Below are positions 1 through 4,943 of a DNA stretch of 5,050 nt, one piece after another. Source of the DNA: Pseudomonadota bacterium (GTDB taxonomy: Bacteria; Pseudomonadota; Alphaproteobacteria; Rhizobiales; Hyphomicrobiaceae); contig JAEYYQ010000048.1 of assembly GCA_023428365.1 (NCBI GenBank), forward strand, positions 1 to 5,050. Reading direction: 5' to 3'. Below the pieces are notes generated by a model that worked only from the letters and a program-made list of their open reading frames with translations, was not told where the DNA came from and did no database searches. Both the position numbers and the translations under genes were made by a program. How positions within the stretch are numbered: position 1 is the first letter of the stretch; every line of letters starts with the position of its first letter.

Positions 1-527
1 CCGTGCGCGTCATGAAGGAAACCTCCTGCGGCGCAGTCAAACTCGAAGGCGGCAAGCGTATGGCGCCGACAATTCAGTTCCTGGTTGAGCGCGGAATTCC
101 CGTGATGGCGCACGTCGGACTGACGCCGCAGGCGGTCAACACTCTCGGCGGTTTCAGAGCGCAAGGTCGCTCGACAGATCAGTGGCAAGAGATCGAGGAG
201 GATGCGCGTGCGGTTTCCGATGCAGGCGCGTTTTCGGTCGTCCTGGAGGCGATTGCGGAACCGTTGGCCGCCAAGATCACGCGGGACATCCCGATTCCGA
301 CCATTGGCATTGGCGCGTCGGCAGCCTGCGACGGGCAGGTTCTTGTCATGGACGATATGCTTGGATTGACGCCGCGGGTGCCGAAATTCGTCAAGCGTTT
401 CGGGGAGATAGGGCAGGCCATGGACCGCGCCTTCGCGGACTACGCCGCCGAGGTCAAGGCCCGGACCTTCCCTGGGCCGGCGCATGTTTACGACGTCAAG
501 AATCCTGCCAAAGCAGCCAAAGGCTAG
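1..527 (+). CDS. panB: 3-methyl-2-oxobutanoate hydroxymethyltransferase (ketopantoate hydroxymethyltransferase), 5'-truncated
   Basis: This cytoplasmic enzyme transfers a hydroxymethyl group from 5,10-methylenetetrahydrofolate to 2-oxoisovalerate, giving ketopantoate for pantothenate and coenzyme A. The reading frame is open from base 3, and 174 codons are visible before TAG at 525-527. Counting from the GTG at base 3, the landmarks are K13-x-E15-G-G, H37 in AHVGLTPQ, E82 in VVLEA, and the late block [17 protein letters not shown]. Adding 99 gives K112, E114, H136 and E181, matching the substrate, magnesium and catalytic residues of E. coli PanB as I recall them. About 99 N-terminal residues, with the other metal-binding aspartates, therefore lie outside the window. 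The GTG at base 3 is internal, not a start. No damage is seen. panC often neighbours panB, but the next gene here is trcR, so any partner would be upstream. Confidence 0.96.
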   Translation, partial: VRVMKETSCGAVKLEGGKRMAPTIQFLVERGIPVMAHVGLTPQAVNTLGGFRAQGRSTDQWQEIEEDARAVSDAGAFSVVLEAIAEPLAAKITRDIPIPTIGIGASAACDGQVLVMDDMLGLTPRVPKFVKRFGEIGQAMDRAFADYAAEVKARTFPGPAHVYDVKNPAKAAKG

Positions 528-534
528 GTTTTTT
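504..534 (+). terminator. Candidate rho-independent terminator overlapping the panB stop codon
   Basis: CCTGCC (504-509) can pair with GGC(T)AGG (522-528, one bulged T), and six T residues follow at once (529-534). A smaller alternative stem, AGCC/GGCT (515-518 with 522-525), uses the same right arm. The right arm contains the panB TAG, so ribosomes finishing panB would cover the hairpin. The stem is short and bulged, so the case rests mainly on the T6 tract and the position. Confidence 0.4.
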
Positions 535-579
535 CGCTTGGTTAATATCCGGTTTGGAACGGCTGTCAGCATCCGGCGG

Positions 580-608
580 TTGCAGTTGATGGGAACGATC
601 GATATAAC
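580..608 (+). promoter_or_regulatory. Candidate sigma-70-type promoter of trcR
   Basis: TTGCAG (580-585) and TATAAC (603-608) are separated by exactly 17 bp, which is the optimal housekeeping spacing. Transcription would start near 615 and give a leader of about 65 nt before the trcR start codon. This is the best-spaced promoter-like pair found in the window. It sits just after the panB terminator candidate, consistent with trcR being transcribed independently of panB. The evidence is by eye only. Confidence 0.5.
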
Positions 609-680
609 CGAGCAATTCCCCATCTTTCACTCTCACTGACAGCTTCCGCCGGCGCACGCGGGGGCAGGAGGAGGCCCTTT

Positions 681-1466
681 ATGAGCGACCGCAGGCCGTT
701 GATGCCCAAATCCACCGCCGTGTGGCTGGTGGACAATACGGCGCTCTCCTTCGAACAGATCGCCGAATTTTGCGGGATGCATCTGCTGGAAGTGAAAGGC
801 ATCGCCGACGGAGACGTGGCCGCGGGTATCAAGGGGATGGACCCGGTATCTTCGGGTCAGCTGACCCGTGAAGAGATCAAGCGCGCCGAGGACGATCCCG
901 ACTACAGGCTGCGCCTTGCCGAACCGAAGCTGGAAATTCCACAGGTCAAGACCAAGCGCGGGCCGCGCTATACGCCGGTCTCACGTCGCCATGACCGCCC
1001 GAACGCCGTGCTCTGGCTGCTGCGTAATCATCCGGAGCTGAAGGATAGCCAGTTGATGCGGCTGGTGGGCACGACCAAGCCAACGATCGAGCAAATCCGC
1101 GAACGCACGCACTGGAACTCGGCGAACCTGGTGCCGCAGGATCCCGTGACGCTTGGGCTGTGCTCGCAAACCGATCTCGACGCCGAGGTCGGCAAGGCTG
1201 CCAAGCGCGTCGAGAAGGAGCGCAAAGCAGGCGGTTATGTCGAACCGGCTGGAACGCTGCTGTCCGTCTCTGAAACGTTGGCACGTCCGGGCGCCGCTGA
1301 AATCCTAGCGCCGCGGGAGCAGGATGCACCGCGTGAAGCGACCCCGGAAGAAGAAGAAGCACGCGTGCTGGCCAAGCTGCGCGGCATGACTGGCCCCGCA
1401 CCGGCCGAGGAAGACGACGAGGACGGCGCGATGGCCGAGCAGGAACCTCAGTCCGACAAGGAATAA
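681..1466 (+). CDS. trcR: DUF1013 family cell-cycle transcriptional regulator TrcR
   Basis: The 261-residue product has the DUF1013 signature across its first ~175 residues: PLMPKSTAVWLVDNT, the FEQIAEFCG segment, a GQLTREEI block, and the late stretch HWNSANLVPQDPVTLGLCSQ. In Caulobacter the DUF1013 protein TrcR is reported to track with RNA polymerase and influence cell-cycle promoters; a similar cytoplasmic, transcription-linked role is inferred here. Two helix-turn-helix-like stretches (about 13-42 and 109-140) resemble each other. The last ~85 residues look disordered and acidic (PEEEEARV, then EEDDEDG), while 90-107 is basic (KTKRGPRYTPVSRRHDR). The ATG at 681 is chosen because AGGAGGAGG (666-674) lies six bases upstream; the ATG at 702 is a weaker alternative. 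The gene faces a convergent dehydrogenase gene 54 bp downstream. The family call is firm, the exact role is by homology. Confidence 0.94.
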   Translation: MSDRRPLMPKSTAVWLVDNTALSFEQIAEFCGMHLLEVKGIADGDVAAGIKGMDPVSSGQLTREEIKRAEDDPDYRLRLAEPKLEIPQVKTKRGPRYTPVSRRHDRPNAVLWLLRNHPELKDSQLMRLVGTTKPTIEQIRERTHWNSANLVPQDPVTLGLCSQTDLDAEVGKAAKRVEKERKAGGYVEPAGTLLSVSETLARPGAAEILAPREQDAPREATPEEEEARVLAKLRGMTGPAPAEEDDEDGAMAEQEPQSDKE

Positions 1467-1485
1467 GAGGCGCATCAGCGCCTCT
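1466..1485. terminator. Hairpin between convergent trcR and dehydrogenase genes, probably bidirectional terminator
   Basis: GAGGCGC (1467-1473), an ATCA loop and GCGCCTC (1478-1484) form a perfect 7-bp stem, extended to 8 bp by A1466/T1485. It follows directly on the trcR TAA, whose last A is the first base of the stem. It lies 35 bp past the stop of the convergent minus-strand gene. The T content is modest on both sides (ATCTCCCTATTCT on plus, TTATTCC on minus). The position and perfect stem make it the best terminator candidate here. Confidence 0.65.
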
Positions 1486-1520
1486 ATCTCCCTATTCTAG
1501 CAGCGGAATGCCGGCGGCTG

Positions 1521-2312
1521 TCAGGCCTTGGGAACCGGCACGAAGTAGTTCAACGGCATGCGGCCGCCGTCTGCGAACACGGTGGTTCCCGTCACGTAGC
1601 TGGCTTCATTGCTGGCAAGCCAAGCCACAACGGCGGCGATTTCCGCAGGCTGGCCGACGCGGCCCATCGGCGTGCGCGACAGCACTTTGTTGCGCAGAGC
1701 CGCGTCCTTGACCACCTCGGCCAGAAGCGGCGTTTCAATCGAGCCCGGACCGACAGCGTTGACGCGAATGCCATGCCGGGCGAGCGAAATCGCCATCGAT
1801 TTCGTAAGCTGCGCGACGCCACCCTTCGACACAGAATATGCGACGTGATCCGGCATTCCGAACCAGGCGTTGACCGAGCTCATGTTGACGATCGCGCCGC
1901 CAACCTGTCCGGCCTTGCCTTGTTCCACCATTTGCCGCGCAACGGCTTGGCCGCAGAGGAAGTATCCCTTCAGGTTGATCCGCATCACACGGTCGAACTC
2001 GGCTTCGTCGAGATCAAGGAAATCCGCATCGTCGACGACGCCGGCATTGTTGACGAGCACGTCGATGCGTCCGTAGTTCTCAAGCGCGCTGGCTACGAGA
2101 TTGTGGACATCGAGCCGTTCCGCAACATCGCAGTTGTGATACGTGGCTTCGCCGCCAGCCGCTTTGATCGCGGCTACGGTCTTGGGTCCGAGATCATCAT
2201 TGACGTCCGCGACCACGACCTTGGCGCCTTCCCGCGCAAGCCGTTCCGCGCACGCCCGACCGATGCCCTGGCTGGCACCGGTGACAATGGCCGTTTTTCC
2301 CTCAAGAAGCAT
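1521..2312 (-). CDS. Short-chain dehydrogenase/reductase (SDR), classical type, NAD-preferring
   Basis: This 263-residue soluble oxidoreductase has every classical SDR landmark: TGASQGIG at 11-18 (cofactor loop), D36 at the end of strand 2 (usually meaning NAD(H) rather than NADP(H)), CDV at 61-63, NNAG at 88-91, and the catalytic set N113, S146, Y159 and K163. PG at 189-190 is followed by T194 in the substrate loop, and DGG lies at 248-250. A 13-residue tail rich in Pro and Val follows DGG. The FabG-like fold does not reveal the substrate; glucose/polyol, 3-hydroxyacyl or alicyclic alcohol dehydrogenases all share this pattern. The ATG at 2312 has AAGGG (2319-2323, minus strand) six bases upstream. 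The gene follows the transglycosylase gene on the same strand after 107 bp, with no evident functional link, and converges on trcR. Confidence 0.93.
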   Translation of the reverse strand: MLLEGKTAIVTGASQGIGRACAERLAREGAKVVVADVNDDLGPKTVAAIKAAGGEATYHNCDVAERLDVHNLVASALENYGRIDVLVNNAGVVDDADFLDLDEAEFDRVMRINLKGYFLCGQAVARQMVEQGKAGQVGGAIVNMSSVNAWFGMPDHVAYSVSKGGVAQLTKSMAISLARHGIRVNAVGPGSIETPLLAEVVKDAALRNKVLSRTPMGRVGQPAEIAAVVAWLASNEASYVTGTTVFADGGRMPLNYFVPVPKA

Positions 2313-2390
2313 GGCAATCCCTTGATCTTCCTACTCGCCGTAAGTGGCGGTTCGGAACGTAGGCGGAATTCGACGAAGCGGCAATGCGTT

Positions 2391-2406
2391 CCCAGGCATT
2401 CCTGGG
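2391..2406. repeat. Small inverted repeat after the transglycosylase stop codon
   Basis: CCCAGG (2391-2396) and CCTGGG (2401-2406) flank a CATT loop, giving a 6-bp hairpin 14 bp beyond the minus-strand stop at 2420-2422. No T tract follows on the minus strand, so it is at best a weak or rho-assisted transcript end. It could also protect the 3' end of the message. Confidence 0.4.
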
Positions 2407-2426
2407 TTACTGGCCTGGGTTACTGG
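2401..2426. repeat. Perfect 13-bp tandem duplication across the transglycosylase stop codon
   Basis: CCTGGGTTACTGG occurs twice without a gap (2401-2413 and 2414-2426). The second copy contains the stop codon of the transglycosylase gene (TTA at 2420-2422 on plus, TAA on minus). The other TTA (2407-2409) is in a different frame, so the duplication does not add an in-frame stop or alter the protein end. The left copy supplies one arm of the adjacent hairpin. Confidence 0.9.
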
Positions 2427-3637
2427 CGGCGCAGCAGTTCGATCAGCTCCGGGGTCGGGTAGGAATCGGCTGGAAGCTTGAATTTAATCTGGGCTTGCTT
2501 CACGCCCGTGCGTGTTCCCGAGCCCATCTTGCCGTCGATCTCATCATCATAGAGACCGGTCCGGTGCAGGAGTTGCTGCAACTCACGAACGTTATCCATG
2601 CTGAACTCAGCAACTGGACCATTGCCCTTGCTGAGCGCCGGCGCCCCGGCAATGCGTGTTGCGAGATAGGCCGCCGTGGTGGCGTAGCTCAGTGCCTGGT
2701 TCCACTTCGTGAAGACGTGGAAATTCGGGTAGGCGAGAAAGGCCGGGCCATTGCGTCCCATCGGAAGCAGCAAGGAGGCAGGCAGGTCATTCCCCGTGAA
2801 CGGCTGGCCATCTCGCGCTGTGACGCCCCAGGCCGCCCATTTCGAGCGAGGATGTTGAATCGAAATATCCGCCTGCTCCCAGGGCAGGTTCGCCGGGACG
2901 CGCACTTCTTGCAGCCATGGTTGCCCTCGCTGCCAGCCGAGGCTTTGCATGAAGGCAGCACTCGAGCCGATCACGTCAGCGGGGCTGCGAAGCAGGTCGC
3001 GCTTGCCGTCACCATCGTAATCGACGGCGTAGTTCCAGTAGTGCCCGGGCAGGAATTGCGTCTGTCCGAGTTCACCCGCCCACGAGCCGATCATTTCGGA
3101 GGGCTTGAGGTCGCCGCGGTCGATGATCCGTAGCGCCGCCATCAGCTCGCCTCGGAACATCTCACCGCGGCGGCAGTCGTAGGCGAGCGTTGCCAGTGAG
3201 CGCAGCACGGGCAGTTTCCCCATACCGGCGCCGAAGTCGCTTTCCAGCGCCCAGAATGCGGCGATCGGCGCGGATGGAACGCCGTAATCCTTCTCGGCCC
3301 GTTGGAACGCTGTGCGGTGCCGCTCGATCGCGCTCGTGCCACTCTGGATGCGATTGTTCGTGGCGAGCTTGGCGACAACGCCGGTGAAGGTCTGGGAGAA
3401 AAAGCTCTGCCGGCGATCTCGTGACAGAATGCCTTGATCGAGCGTCATGCCGTCGAGCGCGGACGAGATCGTCGTCCGGGAAATGCCCTGCTTGGCAGCT
3501 TCCGCCCGGAAGTCCGCCATCCACTTGTCGAAGCTTCCGGTATTTTGGCAGGCTGTCTGTGCTGACCCAGGGGCCGCCGCTGCGAGCAGGCTTGCCACCG
3601 AAAGTACGGCGACGCGAACCATCGTGACGCGAGACAT
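2420..3637 (-). CDS. Secreted lytic murein transglycosylase, MltB family, with C-terminal peptidoglycan-binding domain
   Basis: The enzyme cleaves the MurNAc-GlcNAc bond of peptidoglycan, leaving 1,6-anhydro ends, and acts in the periplasm. From the ATG at 3637 the protein has 405 residues. A Sec signal peptide covers about 1-26 (hydrophobic run VAVLSVASLLAAAAPG, cleavage near GSA|Q). The MltB/Slt35-like catalytic domain spans about 34-335, with the expected catalytic E132 in FWALESDFG, then GELGQTQFLP (188-197) and a calcium-loop-like DYDGDGKRD (206-214). A PG_binding_1 domain lies at about 346-403 (VRELQQLL, IDGKMGSGT). No lipobox precedes C30, so it is soluble rather than a lipoprotein. 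C30 and C155 are the only cysteines and may form a disulfide. The ATG at 3637 is preferred over the TTG at 3652 because GAAAGG (3645-3650) is correctly spaced only for it. Confidence 0.93.
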   Translation of the reverse strand: MSRVTMVRVAVLSVASLLAAAAPGSAQTACQNTGSFDKWMADFRAEAAKQGISRTTISSALDGMTLDQGILSRDRRQSFFSQTFTGVVAKLATNNRIQSGTSAIERHRTAFQRAEKDYGVPSAPIAAFWALESDFGAGMGKLPVLRSLATLAYDCRRGEMFRGELMAALRIIDRGDLKPSEMIGSWAGELGQTQFLPGHYWNYAVDYDGDGKRDLLRSPADVIGSSAAFMQSLGWQRGQPWLQEVRVPANLPWEQADISIQHPRSKWAAWGVTARDGQPFTGNDLPASLLLPMGRNGPAFLAYPNFHVFTKWNQALSYATTAAYLATRIAGAPALSKGNGPVAEFSMDNVRELQQLLHRTGLYDDEIDGKMGSGTRTGVKQAQIKFKLPADSYPTPELIELLRRQ

Positions 3638-3644
3638 TTGACGG

Positions 3645-3650
3645 CCTTTC
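3645..3650 (-). promoter_or_regulatory. Ribosome binding site deciding the transglycosylase start
   Basis: On the minus strand GAAAGG stands seven bases before the ATG at 3637. It would lie at the very start of the coding region if the upstream TTG (3652) were used. This favours the 405-residue protein, which also gives a conventional signal peptide. Confidence 0.6.
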
Positions 3651-3670
3651 AATGGGTTGTGAGCCCATAC

Positions 3671-3699
3671 TCATGCGGTGACTGATATTGATCGGTCAA
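3671..3699 (-). promoter_or_regulatory. Weak candidate promoter of the transglycosylase gene
   Basis: On the minus strand TTGACC (3699-3694) matches the strongly conserved alphaproteobacterial -35 element. The hexamer 17 bp downstream is GCATGA (3676-3671), a poor -10. The predicted start near 3664 would leave a short leader of about 27 nt. The -35 is convincing, the -10 is not. Confidence 0.25.
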
Positions 3700-3707
3700 G
3701 AGATTGT

Positions 3708-3735
3708 CCCAGCGGCACTCGCGCGCGCCGCTGGG
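3708..3735 (-). terminator. Hairpin downstream of the secreted unknown protein gene
   Basis: CCCAGCGGC (3708-3716) and GCCGCTGGG (3727-3735) form a perfect 9-bp GC-rich stem around a 10-base loop, about 20 bases past the minus-strand stop codon at 3756-3758. The bases after the stem on the minus strand (ACAATCTCTTG) are not T-rich, so an intrinsic terminator is only possible. It lies directly upstream of the -35 candidate of the next gene, which fits a boundary between two transcripts. Confidence 0.45.
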
Positions 3736-3755
3736 GTGTGCCGACCTTGTAGAAA

Positions 3756-4385
3756 CTACTTCTCAGCGAGTGCCTTCGGGCACTTCTCGGCAACGAACTC
3801 GTTGATTTCCTCGATCATATCGCCGTGGAAGACCCCAAAGGTGTCTTCGAGCTGCGCGGCAGTCCAGATTGCACCTCTGACAACGGCAGGGCCCTCGATA
3901 GATTTGAGGTTAAGCCAAGCCTTCTCCGCCTTGCCGTTCTTGAACGCGATCTTCGGCGCCAGCGAAATGTTGATGGCCGTGACTTCGGACTCGCGCTCGA
4001 CCTCGCATTTCACCTGATGCGTGTCGAGTTCCAGGGAGTGCTCGGGTTTGGTGATGGCCCCGATGATGCTGTCACGCTTGGCCGCCAGTTCGACGGTGCA
4101 GCGAGCGTCGCCAAAGGCCCAGCTCAAACGCCGCTTGGACACGCCGTCCTTGATTTTCTCTGCCAGCCAGGTCTTCGAAATCGGGCAGCTCAAATCGTCC
4201 CCAGCGGCCTGCTTGTTGACGACGATGTCACATAGCCGCTTCTCACATGCCTTGAGCGCGTCCTTCTCACCAGCCGGCTGTTCAAGTGCCTGAGCCGGCC
4301 TCGCATCGAGAGCGACAGCCGCGATCGCCCCCATAACTACGGCTGCGGCAAAGCCCGCGAAAAAACAAACTCTGGTATCCCGCAT
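3756..4385 (-). CDS. Conserved-looking secreted protein of unknown function, six cysteines in the mature form
   Basis: I do not recognise a family. The 209-residue product starts with a Sec-type signal peptide: a short charged start (MRDTR), a hydrophobic segment at about 8-26, and a clear A-Q-A site, with cleavage after A33. The mature chain of ~176 residues is rich in Lys and Glu and has no further membrane segment. It carries six cysteines (C47, C52, C67, C96, C127, C202), an even number compatible with three disulfides in the periplasm. C47-x4-C52 and C67-P-I-S are the tightest features. The ATG at 4385 is supported by GAGGGAG (4394-4400, minus strand) eight bases upstream. Codon use and GC resemble the neighbours, so it looks native. 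It is transcribed towards the transglycosylase gene, which hints at an envelope role but proves none. Confidence 0.85.
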   Translation of the reverse strand: MRDTRVCFFAGFAAAVVMGAIAAVALDARPAQALEQPAGEKDALKACEKRLCDIVVNKQAAGDDLSCPISKTWLAEKIKDGVSKRRLSWAFGDARCTVELAAKRDSIIGAITKPEHSLELDTHQVKCEVERESEVTAINISLAPKIAFKNGKAEKAWLNLKSIEGPAVVRGAIWTAAQLEDTFGVFHGDMIEEINEFVAEKCPKALAEK

Positions 4386-4439
4386 CTCTTAAGCTCCCTC
4401 GAAGCTCGGTGCCAAATGGCTTCGCCAACCAGATCCGCT

Positions 4440-4457
4440 CTGGGCAGCGCTGCCCAG
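4440..4457. repeat. Perfect 18-bp palindrome
   Basis: CTGGGCAGCGCTGCCCAG reads identically on both strands, with no spacer. It lies 55 bp upstream of the secreted-protein start codon and 231 bp upstream of the subunit IV start. It could be an operator for a dimeric regulator or a dispersed palindromic repeat. As RNA its lack of a loop would cost the central pairs. Confidence 0.9.
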
Positions 4458-4476
4458 TGCCGCTGAATTGCGCTCG

Positions 4477-4505
4477 ATTCTAGGCAGACATCTGTGTTTT
4501 ATCGG
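4477..4505 (-). promoter_or_regulatory. Candidate promoter of the secreted unknown protein gene
   Basis: On the minus strand TAGAAT (4482-4477) matches five of six -10 bases. The hexamer 17 bp upstream is CCGATA (4505-4500), matching only three of six -35 bases. Transcription would start near 4470 and place the 18-bp palindrome in the leader, about 13-30 bases after the start. The -10 overlaps a GANTC methylation site. Confidence 0.3.
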
Positions 4506-4518
4506 CCTGTGCACAGGC
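4505..4518. repeat. Perfect 14-bp palindrome
   Basis: GCCTGTGCACAGGC is a perfect inverted repeat without spacer in the divergent regulatory region. It overlaps the edge of the weak -35 candidate of the minus-strand gene and abuts a tandem repeat on the right. Its location favours an operator, though a 14-bp palindrome can occur by chance in a window of this size. Confidence 0.85.
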
Positions 4519-4547
4519 TTGTGGCGGGAACCTTTGTGGCTGCAACC
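4518..4547. repeat. Imperfect 15-bp tandem repeat
   Basis: CTTGTGGCGGGAACC (4518-4532) is followed directly by TTTGTGGCTGCAACC (4533-4547), with 12 of 15 bases identical. Both share TTGTGGC and AACC at the same offsets. The 15-bp period is about one and a half helical turns, so two bound proteins would sit on opposite faces of the DNA. Confidence 0.75.
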
Positions 4548-4676
4548 TGCAATAGTGCGTTTGCACACTTGATGCCGGCCGCTGGGTGGGATAGGTGCAT
4601 TGTGCGCTAATGCAGCAAAACCGCCTAGCCGACGTGATTATGCGGATCGTGCGTCAGGTTTGGGCTGGCTTTGGGT

Positions 4677-4681
4677 GGAGA
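4677..4681 (+). promoter_or_regulatory. Ribosome binding site deciding the subunit IV start
   Basis: GGAGA (4677-4681) lies six bases before the GTG at 4688. The ATG at 4595 has only a weak GGTGGGAT upstream, and the ATG at 4721 has GAAGG at ten bases. The site therefore favours GTG, giving a protein of family-typical length. Confidence 0.65.
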
Positions 4682-4687
4682 GAGCAC

Positions 4688-4831
4688 GTGAGCATTGATG
4701 TTTCCGAAGGTCACCCGGACATGGACTATAAAGAACATGTCCAGACCTATAACGGCTTCCTGGTCGGGACGAAGTGGCTCGCCGGTCTGGTTATTGCCAC
4801 TCTCGTGCTGATGGCGATTTTTCTGCTCTGA
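4688..4831 (+). CDS. aa3-type cytochrome c oxidase subunit IV (COX4_pro_2 family)
   Basis: This small inner-membrane subunit belongs to the bacterial aa3 cytochrome c oxidase. In the Paracoccus enzyme subunit IV is a single helix packed against the core and is not needed for catalysis. From the GTG at 4688 the protein has 47 residues: a polar N-terminus, the family block DMDYKEHVQTYNGFLVGTKW (11-30), and one transmembrane helix (about 27-47) ending at the C-terminus. The Paracoccus subunit, about 50 residues, shows an alignable MD...H..T..GF..G..W pattern as I recall it. A longer frame from ATG 4595 (78 residues) would add an Arg/Trp-containing extension unlike the family, so GTG is preferred. 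It stands apart from any ctaCDE-type oxidase genes in this window and precedes a probable pntAA by 145 bp, an arrangement I recall from related alphaproteobacteria. Confidence 0.88.
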   Translation: MSIDVSEGHPDMDYKEHVQTYNGFLVGTKWLAGLVIATLVLMAIFLL

Positions 4832-4905
4832 AGTTCACGATTGATGGCCGCCCTTTGCCAAGTCACGGCTGGGTGGCCTGATCCTCAAGATCACGGGCCT
4901 TCGCT

Positions 4906-4943
4906 GAATGGCCTTGGATTCACCCCGTCCGGCATTCTTTTTT
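4906..4943 (+). terminator. Candidate terminator or attenuator between subunit IV and pntAA
   Basis: GAATG(G)CC (4906-4913, one bulged G) can pair with GGCATTC (4931-4937), and six T residues follow immediately (4938-4943). The loop is 17 bases long, which weakens it. The T6 directly after the stem is the textbook arrangement, and the site is 75 bp past the subunit IV stop and 33 bp before the next start codon. The end of the T tract is part of the palindrome TTTCGAAA (4941-4948). Confidence 0.4.

Larger units (their letters stand above)
4386..4687. other. Divergent non-coding region between the secreted protein gene and oxidase subunit IV gene
   Basis: About 300 bp without a credible gene separate two divergent starts. 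An open frame begins with ATG at 4595 and runs into the subunit IV gene, but its first 31 codons look like untranslated leader. The stretch contains an 18-bp palindrome, a 14-bp palindrome, a 15-bp tandem repeat and two smaller dyads, listed separately. I found no convincing plus-strand promoter for the oxidase gene. Confidence 0.7.

Noticed and set aside
542..556. CtrA-like site TTAA-N7-TTTG upstream of trcR
   Set aside because: Only the first half matches the TTAA-N7-TTAA consensus; the second half has two of four bases, so it is not distinguishable from chance.
182..589. Plus-strand frame inside panB running past its stop
   Set aside because: It is rich in Arg, Cys and Gly, as expected of an out-of-frame reading, and overlaps the well-supported panB frame.
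1773..2462. Long plus-strand open frame (229 codons) opposite the short-chain dehydrogenase gene
   Set aside because: It lies antisense to a protein with every SDR motif, shows no recognisable domain of its own, and high-GC DNA commonly leaves the complementary frame open.
2384..3133. Long plus-strand open frame (249 codons) opposite the transglycosylase gene
   Set aside because: Its composition is that of a complement shadow, and the minus strand encodes complete MltB-type and peptidoglycan-binding motifs.
3622..3652. Alternative transglycosylase starts at TTG 3652 and ATG 3622
   Set aside because: Neither has a ribosome binding site as well placed as the GAAAGG that serves the ATG at 3637.
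3688..3699. FNR/FixK-like dyad TTGA-TCGG-TCAA upstream of the transglycosylase gene
   Set aside because: The FNR/FixK box needs six bases between TTGA and TCAA (TTGAT-N4-ATCAA); here there are four. Part of it is better read as the -35 TTGACC.
4595..4687. N-terminal extension of oxidase subunit IV from the ATG at 4595
   Set aside because: The added residues do not resemble the family, the ribosome binding site there is weak, and a good GGAGA site serves the GTG at 4688.
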